A DNA stretch of 64,000 nucleotides from Dryocola sp051307055 (GCF_051307055.1 NZ_CP149994.1:3348001-3412000), one strand, 5' to 3'; numbered from the stretch's first letter, positions 34,847-44,914 are shown. Translations and numbers: made by a program. The notes: generated from the sequence alone by a model not told the origin.

Positions 34847-36484
34847 TTACTTCGCCTGGCGCTTCTGGTATTCGCCGGCGGCTTTTACAAAGCCTGCAAA
34901 CAGCGGATGCCCATCGCGCGGGGTGGAAGTAAATTCCGGGTGGAACTGGCAGGCGACAAACCACGGGTGATTTGGCACCTCGATAATTTCTACCAGCTGA
35001 TCGTCACCGGAGCGGCCCGCCACTTTCAGACCCGCAGCTTCAATCTGCTTCAACAGCATATTGTTGACTTCATAGCGGTGACGATGACGCTCAACGATAG
35101 TCGGCTCACCGTACATCTGGCGCACCAGAGTATCGTCAGTAAGCTGACACTGTTGGCCGCCAAGACGCATGGTGCCGCCCAGATCGCTCTTCTCGGTACG
35201 TACTTCGACGTTACCTTCTTCGTCACGCCACTCGGTGATTAAGGCGACCACCGGGTATTTACAGTCTGGCACAAATTCCGTTGAGTTGGCGTTAGCCATA
35301 CCCGCCACGTTACGCGCGAATTCGATCAGCGCAACCTGCATACCTAAGCAGATACCCAGATATGGAATATTGTTTTCACGAGCGTAGCGCGCGGTGGCGA
35401 TTTTGCCTTCCACGCCGCGATAGCCGAAGCCGCCCGGGATCAGGATGGCGTCCAGACCTTTAAGCAACTCTTCGCCGCGCGTTTCAACATCCTGCGAATC
35501 AATCAGCTTGATGTTGACGGTCAGACGGTTTTTCAGACCACCGTGTTTCAGCGCTTCAATCACAGATTTGTAGGCATCCGGCAGTTCAATATACTTGCCG
35601 ACCATGCCAATCGTGATTTCGCCCGTTGGATTCGCTTCTTCGTAGATAACCTGTTCCCATTCGCCCAGGTTGGCTTCAGGAACGTTTAAGCTGAATCGTT
35701 TACAAATATAATCGTCCAGCCCCTGTGATTTCAACAGGCCCGGAATTTTATAGATAGAATCGACGTCTTTCAGAGAAATAACCGCTTTCTCCGGGACGTT
35801 ACAGAACAATGCAATTTTTGCACGTTCATTCGCCGGCACGACGCGATCGGAGCGGCAGATCAACACATCCGGCTGAATACCTATAGAAAGCAGTTCTTTA
35901 ACGGAGTGCTGCGTCGGTTTGGTTTTCACCTCGCCGGCGGCGGCCATATACGGCACCAGCGTCAGGTGCATGTACAGCGTGTGCTCGCGGCCCACTTCTA
36001 CCGCCATCTGGCGAATCGCTTCGAGGAACGGCAGGGATTCGATATCGCCTACGGTACCGCCGATTTCGACCAGCACGACATCGTAGCCTTCGCCACCTTC
36101 AAGGATGCGTTCTTTGATAGCGTTGGTGATGTGCGGAATAACCTGCACGGTGGCGCCCAGATAGTCGCCACGGCGTTCTTTACGCAGGACTTCGGAGTAG
36201 ATACGCCCCGTGGTGAAGTTGTTACGACGCGTCATTTTATTACGGATGAAGCGCTCGTAGTGACCCAAATCCAGATCGGTTTCAGCGCCGTCTTCGGTAA
36301 CGAACACTTCCCCATGTTGAATAGGGCTCATGGTACCCGGATCGACGTTGATGTACGGATCGAGCTTCATGATGGATACGTTGAGGCCACGGGCTTCGAG
36401 AATAGCTGCGAGGGAGGCTGCGGCAATGCCTTTACCCAGAGAGGAAACGACCCCGCCGGTCACAAAAATATAGTTCGTTGTCAT
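34847..36484 (-). CDS. pyrG: CTP synthase
   Basis: Aminates UTP to CTP with glutamine. It has 545 residues, identical in length to E. coli. The N-terminal synthase has GGVVSSLGKGIAAASLAAIL. The C-terminal glutamine amidotransferase has the nucleophile Cys in GICLGMQVALIEFA and the catalytic His/Glu in QFHPEFTSTPRDGHPLFAGF. Between mazG and eno in the standard order. Confidence 0.99.
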   Translation of the reverse strand: MTTNYIFVTGGVVSSLGKGIAAASLAAILEARGLNVSIMKLDPYINVDPGTMSPIQHGEVFVTEDGAETDLDLGHYERFIRNKMTRRNNFTTGRIYSEVLRKERRGDYLGATVQVIPHITNAIKERILEGGEGYDVVLVEIGGTVGDIESLPFLEAIRQMAVEVGREHTLYMHLTLVPYMAAAGEVKTKPTQHSVKELLSIGIQPDVLICRSDRVVPANERAKIALFCNVPEKAVISLKDVDSIYKIPGLLKSQGLDDYICKRFSLNVPEANLGEWEQVIYEEANPTGEITIGMVGKYIELPDAYKSVIEALKHGGLKNRLTVNIKLIDSQDVETRGEELLKGLDAILIPGGFGYRGVEGKIATARYARENNIPYLGICLGMQVALIEFARNVAGMANANSTEFVPDCKYPVVALITEWRDEEGNVEVRTEKSDLGGTMRLGGQQCQLTDDTLVRQMYGEPTIVERHRHRYEVNNMLLKQIEAAGLKVAGRSGDDQLVEIIEVPNHPWFVACQFHPEFTSTPRDGHPLFAGFVKAAGEYQKRQAK

Positions 36485-36709
36485 GCTGAACCTGAGAAGT
36501 TAGGTTTAAAGACGATGGAATAACCAGGACGGGAAAGCAGTATACCCGAACAGGATGGGCGCCACAAACTTTCATTCTTCACCCGCCAGCCTGACCTCGC
36601 GCTTTGTCAGGCCAGAGAAAATAGCGGGTCTGGCAGAAATGTTTTTGACGCAAATCAAGCGCTTGTTAAATTGAAATTGTCATAAAACGCGCTTTATCGC
36701 AAAAACGCG

Positions 36710-37501
36710 TTAGATTTCAGTTTCCTGGCGTTTAACCTGCTGCCAGGCATTCTCCATCTGTTCGAGGGTTGCCTGCGGCATTTCCAGGCCCTGCGCCGCA
36801 ATAATGCTTTCTACCTGGCGGAAACGGCGTTCAAATTTCCGGTTAGCTTTTTGCAACGCGACCTCAGCTTTGGTCCCTAAATGGCGCGCCAGATTTACCG
36901 TGGCAAACAGCAGATCGCCCACCTCCTCTTCAAGCTTCGCTTCATCAACAACGGCCTGCTGCGCCTCGTGCATCACCTCGTCGATCTCTTCATGCACTTT
37001 TTCCAGCACCGGGCCGAGAGAATCCCAGTCGAAGCCGACGGACGAACAGCGCTTCTGAATTTTATGCGCGCGCATTAAAGCGGGCAGCGCTTCGGGAATA
37101 TCATCCAGCGCGGAATGCTGCTCTTTTTCAGCACGCTCAGCGGTTTTGATTTGTTCCCACTTCGCCAGCACTTCCGTACTGGTGCCGGCGTCGCCGTCAG
37201 CGAAAATATGCGGGTGTCGGCGTTCCAGCTTGTCGCTGATGGCCGAGCAGATATCGTCAAAATTGAACCGGCCTTCTTCCTGCGCCATCTGCGCGTAAAA
37301 CACGACCTGGAACAGCAGGTCGCCCAGTTCGCCGCGCAGGTCGTCGAAATCTTCGCGATTGATGGCATCCAGCACCTCGTAGGTTTCTTCCAGCGTGTAT
37401 GGCGCGATGGTGGCGAAGGTTTGCTCGCGGTCCCACGAACAGCCGTTTTCCGGGTCGCGCAGGCGTTTCATGATGTCCAGCAGGCGGGTGATCTGGTTCA
37501 A
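36710..37501 (-). CDS. mazG: Nucleoside triphosphate pyrophosphohydrolase MazG
   Basis: Hydrolyses NTPs to NMP and pyrophosphate; linked in E. coli to lowering ppGpp and to nutritional stress. It has 263 residues, with two MazG folds, each with acidic metal-binding EExxE-type motifs (YTLEETYEVLDAI, DLRGELGDLLFQVVFYAQMA; KLEEEVGDLLFATVNLARHL). The start is a TTG at 37501 (LNQITRLLDIM), behind AGGATCGACA; this gives the E. coli length. The ATG starts further upstream lie in the tandem repeat and give unrelated sequence. Confidence 0.95.
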   Translation of the reverse strand: MNQITRLLDIMKRLRDPENGCSWDREQTFATIAPYTLEETYEVLDAINREDFDDLRGELGDLLFQVVFYAQMAQEEGRFNFDDICSAISDKLERRHPHIFADGDAGTSTEVLAKWEQIKTAERAEKEQHSALDDIPEALPALMRAHKIQKRCSSVGFDWDSLGPVLEKVHEEIDEVMHEAQQAVVDEAKLEEEVGDLLFATVNLARHLGTKAEVALQKANRKFERRFRQVESIIAAQGLEMPQATLEQMENAWQQVKRQETEI

Positions 37502-37512
37502 TGTCGATCCTG

Positions 37513-37895
37513 TATGTTGTACGTGGGGTGGATAAGCGAAGCGCCAGCCACCAGATAATGTCGGATGGCGCTCACGCTTATCCGACCTACAAGGCCACAG
37601 ACCATAAAAATCAGCCGTGCAGCCGCTTCGCATCGATAAGTATGTTGTGCGTAGGGTGGATAAGCGAAGCGCCATCCACCAGATAATGTCGGATGGCGCT
37701 CACGCTTATCCGACCTACAAGGTCACAGACCATAAAAATCCGCCGTGCAGCCGCTTCGCATCGATAAGTATGTTGTGCGTAGGGTGGATAAGCGAAGCGC
37801 CATCCACCAGATAATATCGGATGGCGCTCGCGCTTATCCGACCTGCAAGGCCACAGACCGTAAAAATCAGCCGTGCAGCCGCTTCGCATCGATAA
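37513..37895. repeat. Three tandem 128-bp units carrying the relA 3' end and a REP pair
   Basis: The landmark TATGTTGT recurs at 37513, 37641 and 37769, exactly 128 bases apart, and GCCGTGCAG at 37614, 37742 and 37870 with the same period. Each unit holds the last codons of relA (IDAKRLHG on the minus strand) and two facing REP sequences (GGATAAGCGAAGCGCC; GGCGCTCACGCTTATCC). The third unit ends inside relA at 37895. The copies differ by only a few bases; one has lost the stop codon (TGA to GGA). No gene is encoded beyond the relA end. Confidence 0.92.
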
Positions 37896-40095
37896 TATCC
37901 GGCACCTGATTCAGCTTGCCGAGCACGCGGCCCAGCACCTGCAGGTTGTAGATTTCAATATTCATGTCGATGGTGGCCAGCTGCTGTCTGGTGTCGCTGC
38001 GGCTCGCCACCCCCAGCACGTTTACCTTCTCATTCGCCAGAATAGTGGTGATATCGCGCAGCAGCCCGCTGCGATCGTTTGCCGTCACGCGAACCACCAG
38101 CGAGTAGCCGCTGGAGTAGCTTTCGCCCCAGACGGCGTCGACGATGCGTTCCGGCGCGTGGGATTGCAGATCGGCAAGCTGGTCGCAGTCCGCCCGGTGA
38201 ATGGAGATCCCGCGCCCCTGGGTAATAAAACCGATGATTGCATCCCCTGGAATGGGCTGGCAGCAGCGCGCAATGTGGTGCATCAGATTACCCACGCCTT
38301 CAACCACCACGCGGCCATTGTCTTTGCTGCGTGACTGCGGCGCGTAGGTCTTCTGTTTTAGCTGGCGCAGCGCCTGCTCGTCCTGTTCGGCGGCGGTCGG
38401 TTTGTTAAACTGCGCCTGCAGGAAGTTGCTCATCTGGTTAAGACGGATATCGCCGCCGCCTATCGCCGCCAGCAGCTCGTCGATTTCATTGAAGTTATAG
38501 CGCGGCAGCAGGTGTTTTTCCGCCTCTTTCAGGCTGATGCCCAGGCGTTCGATTTCATCGTCCAGAATCTGACGCCCCGCGAGGATATTTTTGTCGCGAT
38601 CCTGTTTACGGAACCAGTTGTGAATTTTGGCGCGCCCGCGGCTGGTGGTAACGTAGCCGAGGTTCGGGTTCAGCCAGTCGCGGCTTGGGTTCGGCTGTTT
38701 CTGAGTGATGATTTCAATCTGATCGCCCATCTGCAGCTGGTAGGTAAAAGGCACGATACGCCCGCCAATTTTTGCGCCTATGCAGCGATGTCCGACATCG
38801 CTGTGGATATGGTAGGCAAAATCGAGCGGCGTGGAGCCCGCGGGTAAATCCACCACGTCGCCTTTTGGCGTAAACACATACACGCGGTCATCGAAGACCT
38901 GGCTGCGCACTTCGTCGAGCAGCTCGCCGGAATCCGCCATCTCTTCCTGCCAGGCAATCAGCTTGCGCAGCCAGGCGATACGATCTTCATGGCCCGTGTT
39001 GCCGCTGCGCGCGTTGCCCTCTTTGTACTTCCAGTGGGCCGCGACCCCCAGCTCCGACTCTTCATGCATCTGCTTTGTGCGGATCTGTATTTCGATGGTT
39101 TTACCGTTCGGCCCCAGCACAACCGTGTGAATCGACTGGTAGCCGTTGGGTTTCGGGTTAGCGACATAATCGTCGAACTCGTCCGGCATGTGGCGGAAAT
39201 GGGTATGCACGATCCCCAGCGCGGCGTAGCAGTCCTGCAGGCGCTCCGCGACGATGCGCACGGCGCGCACATCGAACAGCTCATCGAAGGCGAGCGATTT
39301 TTTCTGCATTTTGCGCCAGATGCTGTAGATGTGTTTCGGGCGACCGTACACTTCAGCTTTGACGCCCTCTTCTTTCATCGACTTACGCAGCGCCCCGACG
39401 AACTCTTCAATATAGTGTTCGCGGTCAATCCGGCGTTCATGCAGCAGTCGGGCGATGCGCTTATATTCCGTCGGATGCAGGTAGCGGAAGCAGTAATCCT
39501 CCATCTCCCACTTCAGTTGCCCGATGCCAAGGCGGTTGGCGAGCGGCGCATAGATATTGGTGCATTCTTTCGCAGCGAGTACGCGTTCATCTTCCGGCGC
39601 GTCTTTAACCTCGCGCAGGTGGGCGATGCGTTCGGCAAGCTTGATGACCACGCAGCGGAAATCATCCACCATCGCCAGCAGCATGCGACGGACGTTATCC
39701 ACCTGTTCGGCGGAGACAGAATCGGTATGAGCGGCTTTCAGCTGGCGGATAGCGGCCATGTCGCGCACGCCGTGAATCAGCGTGACGACCTGGTCATCGA
39801 TGCTCTCCCGCATCACCTCTTCGCTGACCACGCCCGCGTCGGCAAGCGGGAACAGCAGCGCCGCCCGGAGCGTATCGTTGTCCATACTGAGCATGGAGAG
39901 GATCTCTACCATCTCGACGCCGCGCCACAGCAGCAGCTCCGTATCCGGATGGCCTTTGGTCTGCTGTTCGCAGTAACGCCTGGTTTCGGCTAAGCGTTCA
40001 CATGACTGCTGGTTGGTGATCCCGAGACTTTCAATCCATTTATCGGGCGCAAATTCGCCAGCTTTATTGAGATGTGCACTTCTTACCGCAACCAT
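37867..40095 (-). CDS. relA: GTP pyrophosphokinase RelA
   Basis: Makes (p)ppGpp on starved ribosomes. It has 742 residues. The N-terminal hydrolase-like domain is inactive: FPLADAGVV replaces the HD metal site, as in E. coli RelA. The synthetase domain has RPKHIYSIWRKMQKK and FDELFDVRAVRI, then NPKPNGYQSIHTVV. TGS (YVFTPKGDVVDLPAGSTPLD), the zinc-finger-like helical region and the C-terminal ACT domain follow. Its last codons are the ones copied downstream in the tandem repeat. It lies directly after rlmD in the same direction. Confidence 0.98.
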   Translation of the reverse strand: MVAVRSAHLNKAGEFAPDKWIESLGITNQQSCERLAETRRYCEQQTKGHPDTELLLWRGVEMVEILSMLSMDNDTLRAALLFPLADAGVVSEEVMRESIDDQVVTLIHGVRDMAAIRQLKAAHTDSVSAEQVDNVRRMLLAMVDDFRCVVIKLAERIAHLREVKDAPEDERVLAAKECTNIYAPLANRLGIGQLKWEMEDYCFRYLHPTEYKRIARLLHERRIDREHYIEEFVGALRKSMKEEGVKAEVYGRPKHIYSIWRKMQKKSLAFDELFDVRAVRIVAERLQDCYAALGIVHTHFRHMPDEFDDYVANPKPNGYQSIHTVVLGPNGKTIEIQIRTKQMHEESELGVAAHWKYKEGNARSGNTGHEDRIAWLRKLIAWQEEMADSGELLDEVRSQVFDDRVYVFTPKGDVVDLPAGSTPLDFAYHIHSDVGHRCIGAKIGGRIVPFTYQLQMGDQIEIITQKQPNPSRDWLNPNLGYVTTSRGRAKIHNWFRKQDRDKNILAGRQILDDEIERLGISLKEAEKHLLPRYNFNEIDELLAAIGGGDIRLNQMSNFLQAQFNKPTAAEQDEQALRQLKQKTYAPQSRSKDNGRVVVEGVGNLMHHIARCCQPIPGDAIIGFITQGRGISIHRADCDQLADLQSHAPERIVDAVWGESYSSGYSLVVRVTANDRSGLLRDITTILANEKVNVLGVASRSDTRQQLATIDMNIEIYNLQVLGRVLGKLNQVPDIIDAKRLHG

Positions 40096-40143
40096 TGTCC
40101 TCTCCTGTCGGATACTCGCATCAGGCCGCTCCTGATTAACCGC

Positions 40144-41457
40144 TTAAATACGCTCAAAAAGCGCCATTGACTCCAGGTGCCCAGTGTGGGGAAACATATC
40201 GAGCATTGCCAGCCGCCGAATCTGGTAACCCGCGCTTAATAACGCTTCGCTGTCGCGCGCAAGCGTGGTGGGGTTACAGGAAACGTAAACCACCCGCCGC
40301 GGCGCAAGCTTAATCACGTGCTGCATCACGCCGGGCGCGCCTGCTCGTGCAGGGTCGAGTAAGATTTTATCAAACCCTAACGCAGCCCAGGGATGACGCG
40401 TTACATCCTCTTCCAGATTCTCATGAAAGAATGTGACATTTTTCAGCGAATTATGTCGGGCATTATATTCACCTTTCGCCACCAGCGCAGCAACGCCTTC
40501 GACACCGACCACGCTTGCTGCGCGCTTTGCCAGAGGCAGCGTAAAGTTGCCCATGCCGCAGAACAGATCTAATACCCGGTCCGTTGGCTGAACGTCGAGC
40601 CAGTCGATAGCGCGGGCGACCATTTGCTGATTCACCGCGTCATTCACCTGGATGAAATCACGCGGGCTAAAGCTTAAGCGTAGCCCGTCTGAATGATACC
40701 AGGGAGCTTCATCGCCAGGAGCCTCCAGCGTTTCACTGTCCGGCGCAAGAAACAGCGCCACGCCGGTCGTTTGCGAAAACTGTTCCAGTTTTTGCCGATC
40801 GCTGTTTTCAAGCGGGCTGAGATGACGCAGCACCATCAGCGGGCCGCCGTCCGCAAGCACCAGCTCCACATGCCCTAAACGACGGACGGCTTTTAATTCA
40901 GACAAACATTGGCGTAAAGGTTCCAGCAATGCTTCAAGCTGGGGCGCTAAAACGGGGCACTGATGAATATTGACCAGCGCTTTGTCGCTCGCTTTGCGAA
41001 ACCCCATTTGCAAGCTCTGCGTCTGCAGATGGAAATTCAGGCTCAGGCGGGCGCGGCGGCGATAGCCCCAGGGTTGGCCGGCAATGATTTCATCGACCTC
41101 TCGCGGCGCGTCCCGCGTTCCCATCATTCGCGCCAGAGCATGAGATTTTGCCTGCTGTTGCAGCGCAACGCTCGCATGCTGCTGCTGGCAGCCGCCACAG
41201 ACGCCAAAATGCCGACAGCGAGGCGCCACGCGTTCCGGGCTGTCGTTCAGACGGCGCTTCACCACCGCCTGCGCAAAATTGCGTTTATCATCGGTGATAG
41301 CGACTTCGGCCTGCTCGCCGGGCAAAGCGCCCGCGATAAATAGCGCCTTTCCGTTGTGGCGCGCTACGCCCTGGCCGAACGGGTCCAGGTCGTTAACCGT
41401 CACGGTTATGATCTGGCGAGTCGTAACCCGCCGCTTTGCAGAGTAGAATTGCGCCAT
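40144..41457 (-). CDS. rlmD: 23S rRNA (uracil-1939-C5) methyltransferase RlmD
   Basis: An iron-sulfur, SAM-dependent methyltransferase that makes m5U1939 in 23S rRNA. Of 437 residues, it has an N-terminal TRAM domain, cluster cysteines in CRHFGVCGGCQQQH and at Cys further on, the SAM motif VLDLFCGMGNFTLPLA and the catalytic Cys in VYVSCNPTTLARD. The start is the MAQFYSAKRR methionine; 28 upstream codons overlap the divergent barA leader. It is head-to-head with barA across about 60 bases. Confidence 0.97.
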   Translation of the reverse strand: MAQFYSAKRRVTTRQIITVTVNDLDPFGQGVARHNGKALFIAGALPGEQAEVAITDDKRNFAQAVVKRRLNDSPERVAPRCRHFGVCGGCQQQHASVALQQQAKSHALARMMGTRDAPREVDEIIAGQPWGYRRRARLSLNFHLQTQSLQMGFRKASDKALVNIHQCPVLAPQLEALLEPLRQCLSELKAVRRLGHVELVLADGGPLMVLRHLSPLENSDRQKLEQFSQTTGVALFLAPDSETLEAPGDEAPWYHSDGLRLSFSPRDFIQVNDAVNQQMVARAIDWLDVQPTDRVLDLFCGMGNFTLPLAKRAASVVGVEGVAALVAKGEYNARHNSLKNVTFFHENLEEDVTRHPWAALGFDKILLDPARAGAPGVMQHVIKLAPRRVVYVSCNPTTLARDSEALLSAGYQIRRLAMLDMFPHTGHLESMALFERI

Positions 41458-41516
41458 AAGTGGAGATGAGCTCTCAAATATTAACTGTTGCCTTAATTGT
41501 CCCATATCGGAACCCC

Positions 41517-44273
41517 ATGACCAACTACAGCCTGCGGGCACGCATGATGATCCTGATACTGGCTCCGACGCTGATGATCGGTCTGCTGCTCAGTACTTTT
41601 TTCGTTGTCCATCGTTACAACGACTTACAGCATCAGCTGGAGGATGCCGGCGCCAGCATTATCGAGCCGCTTGCGGTGGCGAGCGAATATGGCATGAGCT
41701 TCCACAGCCGCGAATCTATCCGTCAGCTCGTCAGCGTCCTGCACCGTCGCCATTCGGATATTGTGCGGGTCATCTCCGTCTTTGATGAAAAAAATAAGCT
41801 GTTTGTTACGTCGAATTTTCAGCTTAGCCCTTCGGGGCTGCAGCTGCCTGACGGGCAAAAGCCCCCGAAAAGTTTAAACGTGGCGCGCAAAGGCGATGTC
41901 ATTATCCTGCGCACGCCAATTATTTCCGAAAGTTACTCCCCGGATGAATCGGCAGTCGCTGACGCTAAGCCTGCCGGAAATACGCTTGGCTATGTCGCCG
42001 TGGAGTTAGATCTTAAATCCGTTCGCCTGCAGCAGTATCGGGAAATATTTATCTCCACGATGATGATGCTGTTCTGCATAGGCATTGCGATGCTGTTCGC
42101 TTACCGACTGATGCGCGATGTTACAGGCCCGATTCGCAATATGGTAAACACCGTTGACCGCATCCGCCGCGGGCAGCTTGATAGCCGCGTCGAAGGTTTT
42201 ATGCTGGGCGAGCTGGCTATGCTGAAGAACGGCATCAACTCAATGGCCATGTCGCTCACCGCCTATCACGAAGAGATGCAGCATAATATCGACCAGGCGA
42301 CGTCCGATCTGCGCGAAACGCTCGAACAGATGGAAATCCAGAACGTCGAGCTGGATTTAGCCAAGAAGCGCGCCCAGGAAGCCGCGCGCATCAAGTCTGA
42401 GTTTCTGGCCAATATGTCCCACGAGCTGCGTACCCCGCTCAACGGCGTCATTGGCTTTACGCGCCTGACCTTAAAAACCGATCTCAATCAGACCCAGCGC
42501 GACCATCTGCATACCATCGAGCGCTCGGCGAACAATCTGCTGACCATCATCAACGACGTGCTGGACTTCTCGAAGCTCGAAGCGGGCAAGCTTATCCTCG
42601 AAAGCATCCCCTTCCCGCTGCGCAGTACGCTTGATGAAGTGGTGATTTTGCTGGCCCATTCGGCTCACGACAAAGGGCTGGAGCTGACGCTGAATATCAA
42701 AAATGACGTGCCGGACAACGTGATTGGCGACCCGCTGCGTCTGCAGCAGGTGATCACCAACCTGGTCGGCAACGCGATTAAATTTACCGAAAGCGGCAAT
42801 ATCGATCTGCTGGTTGAGAAGCGCTCGCAGGGCAATAACAAAGTGCAGATCGAGATGCAGATCCACGACACCGGCATCGGTATTCCGGCACGCGAGCAGT
42901 CCCGGCTGTTCCAGGCGTTTCGCCAGGCGGATGCCAGTATTTCACGCCGCCACGGCGGCACCGGTCTCGGCCTCGTCATCACGCAAAAGCTGGTTAATGA
43001 GATGGGAGGCGATATCTCCTTCCACAGCCAGCCTAACCGCGGCTCAACTTTCTGGTTCCACGTTAATCTCGATTTAAACCCGAACGCCGTGCTGGACGGG
43101 CATTCCACCGAAAACCTGGCCGGAAAGCGTATCGCCTACGTCGAACAGAACGCCTCTGCGGCGCAAAGCACCCTGAATTTGCTGGCCGGAACGCCGTTAA
43201 CCGTGGTCTATAGCCCGTCATTCGCGATGCTGCCCGACGAGCACTACGATATCCTGCTTATCGGCATCGCCGTGAACGCTACCGATACGCTGAGCATGGA
43301 AAATCCGAAGATGGTGCGGGCGACCGCCATGACGGACTGCCTGATTCTGGCGCTGCCGTGCCATGCCTTTGTCAGCGCGGAAGCGCTCAAAAAACAGGGC
43401 GTCACCGCCTGTCTGCTGAAACCTGTAACCTCAACGCGCCTGCTGCCAATGCTGGCAAATCGTTTGTTCGGCCGGGCGCCCGAGCTTTCCGCAAGCGTGA
43501 GCAGCGGCAAATTCCCGATGACGGTGATGGCCGTGGACGACAACCCGGCCAACCTGAAGCTGATTGGCGCATTGCTTGAAGACCATGTCCAGAACGTCGT
43601 GCTGTGTGAAAGCGGCCTGCAGGCTATCGACCGCGCCAAACAGATGCAGATAGATATTATTTTGATGGATATCCAGATGCCGGAGATGGACGGTATCCGC
43701 GCCTGCGAGCTGATTCGCCAGCTCCCGCATCACCAGCAAACGCCGATTGTCGCCGTGACGGCGCACGCCATGGCGGGGCAAAAAGAGAAGCTGCTTAGCG
43801 CCGGGATGAACGACTACCTCGCCAAGCCTATCGAAGAGCAGAAGCTGCATAATCTGCTGATACGCTATCAGCCAGGCGGCATCGCGGCCCTGCTGCCGGC
43901 GCCGCCTGAGGCCGTATCGCCAGCGAGCAATAAAAACCAGACGCTCGACTGGGCGCTGGCGCTGCATCAGGCGGCGAACAAACCCGATCTGGCGCGGGAT
44001 ATGCTGCAAATGCTGCTGGCCTTTCTGCCGGAGGTGCGTAATACCGTCGAAGAACAGTTAGTGGGCGAGGAGCCGCCTGGGCTGGTGGATATTATTCATA
44101 AGCTGCACGGCAGCTGTAGCTACAGCGGCGTACCGCGGCTGAAAAATCTTTGTCAGCAGCTTGAACATGAAATGCGCAACGGCGTCTCGCCGCAGGCGCT
44201 GGAACCCGAGCTGCTTGAACTGCTTGATGAGATGGATAACGTTTCCAGAGAGGCTCAGAAGAGGCTGGGTTAA
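41517..44273 (+). CDS. barA: Hybrid sensor histidine kinase BarA
   Basis: The tripartite inner-membrane kinase that phosphorylates UvrY and so drives CsrB/CsrC expression in response to short-chain carboxylates such as acetate and formate. Of 918 residues, it has a membrane helix (MMILILAPTLMIGLLLSTFF), a periplasmic sensor, a second helix and a HAMP domain. The H1 box is SEFLANMSHELRTPLNG and the ATPase DTGIGIP / GGTGLGL. A receiver has VDDNPANLKLI and ILMDIQMPEMDG, and an Hpt has HKLHGSCSYSG. All phospho-acceptor sites are intact. The start matches E. coli; upstream in-frame methionines are in the leader. Confidence 0.97.
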   Translation: MTNYSLRARMMILILAPTLMIGLLLSTFFVVHRYNDLQHQLEDAGASIIEPLAVASEYGMSFHSRESIRQLVSVLHRRHSDIVRVISVFDEKNKLFVTSNFQLSPSGLQLPDGQKPPKSLNVARKGDVIILRTPIISESYSPDESAVADAKPAGNTLGYVAVELDLKSVRLQQYREIFISTMMMLFCIGIAMLFAYRLMRDVTGPIRNMVNTVDRIRRGQLDSRVEGFMLGELAMLKNGINSMAMSLTAYHEEMQHNIDQATSDLRETLEQMEIQNVELDLAKKRAQEAARIKSEFLANMSHELRTPLNGVIGFTRLTLKTDLNQTQRDHLHTIERSANNLLTIINDVLDFSKLEAGKLILESIPFPLRSTLDEVVILLAHSAHDKGLELTLNIKNDVPDNVIGDPLRLQQVITNLVGNAIKFTESGNIDLLVEKRSQGNNKVQIEMQIHDTGIGIPAREQSRLFQAFRQADASISRRHGGTGLGLVITQKLVNEMGGDISFHSQPNRGSTFWFHVNLDLNPNAVLDGHSTENLAGKRIAYVEQNASAAQSTLNLLAGTPLTVVYSPSFAMLPDEHYDILLIGIAVNATDTLSMENPKMVRATAMTDCLILALPCHAFVSAEALKKQGVTACLLKPVTSTRLLPMLANRLFGRAPELSASVSSGKFPMTVMAVDDNPANLKLIGALLEDHVQNVVLCESGLQAIDRAKQMQIDIILMDIQMPEMDGIRACELIRQLPHHQQTPIVAVTAHAMAGQKEKLLSAGMNDYLAKPIEEQKLHNLLIRYQPGGIAALLPAPPEAVSPASNKNQTLDWALALHQAANKPDLARDMLQMLLAFLPEVRNTVEEQLVGEEPPGLVDIIHKLHGSCSYSGVPRLKNLCQQLEHEMRNGVSPQALEPELLELLDEMDNVSREAQKRLG

Positions 44274-44312
44274 CGGATGCCGGGGGAATAAACGCAGCCT
44301 CATTGATAAAAT

Positions 44313-44344
44313 AGCGTCGGGTGGCGCTGCGTTTACCCGACCTA
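44313..44344. repeat. REP-like palindrome between barA and the TetR regulator
   Basis: GCGTCGGGTGGCGCTGCGTT and its facing half TTTACCCGACC form a REP-type unit. It lies between the convergent ends of barA and the ramR-like gene and overlaps the stop codon of the latter by 3 bases. Confidence 0.5.
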
Positions 44345-44914
44345 TCCTTTAGTCATCGCCCGCCACATCACTTCAAAACCTGCCGTTTTATAGTTTTCCG
44401 CCTCATGCGGCTCACGCGAGGCAAACTCCATGGTGGTCTCGGCCAGCGAGAAAAATATCGCGTCGGCAAAAGCGGATTGCCCGCAGGAGAAAAACTCGCT
44501 CGTCACGCAGGCTTCGGCCAGCTCGTGCAGCTCAGGATAAAGCTGTGCGACCTTCTGCAGCGTCTCTTCGGTGATTTTGTCCGAAACCGCAAGCTGGCGC
44601 ATCGCTTTGCTGCCTGCGGGAGAAATCAGCCCCCAGTCAATAAATCCGCTCCACACGGCGCGCACGCGCTCTTTTACCGATTTGCCGGGTTGATAATTCT
44701 CCATCATCATTTTGCCCAGACCGCTCTTAAGATGCAGATAAAGCGCATTAAGCAGCTCATCTTTGGTGGCGAAATAGCGAAATAGCGTCCCCTCAGCGAC
44801 TCCGGCTTTTTTAGCGATAAGCGACGTTGCCGCGCCCAGCCCTGACTCAGCCACCGCTTCTTTTGCCGCTTCGAGCAGCGCTAAGCGTTTATCTTCACTT
44901 TTTGGACGAGCCAC
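44342..44914 (-). CDS. ramR: TetR-family repressor, RamR-like
   Basis: Of 190 residues, the N-terminal helix-turn-helix (SLIAKKAGVAEGTLFRYF) follows MARPKSEDKRLALLEAA, very close to the start of Salmonella RamR. The C-terminal ligand half is more diverged but ends FEVMWRAMTKG, like the RamR end. It is divergent from an MBL-fold gene and a MarA/RamA-like gene, the gene order of ramR-romA-ramA, and the operator has the published RamR form. In Salmonella, RamR binds bile salts and drugs and represses ramA. Good evidence for family and role; whether it is the orthologue or a paralogue is not settled because of its position. Confidence 0.8.
   Translation of the reverse strand: MARPKSEDKRLALLEAAKEAVAESGLGAATSLIAKKAGVAEGTLFRYFATKDELLNALYLHLKSGLGKMMMENYQPGKSVKERVRAVWSGFIDWGLISPAGSKAMRQLAVSDKITEETLQKVAQLYPELHELAEACVTSEFFSCGQSAFADAIFFSLAETTMEFASREPHEAENYKTAGFEVMWRAMTKG

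Noticed and set aside
37501..37889. Short frames through the mazG-relA gap on both strands that contain repeated peptides
   Set aside because: They are products of the 128-base tandem repeat (IDAKRLHG and REP palindromes), not genes.
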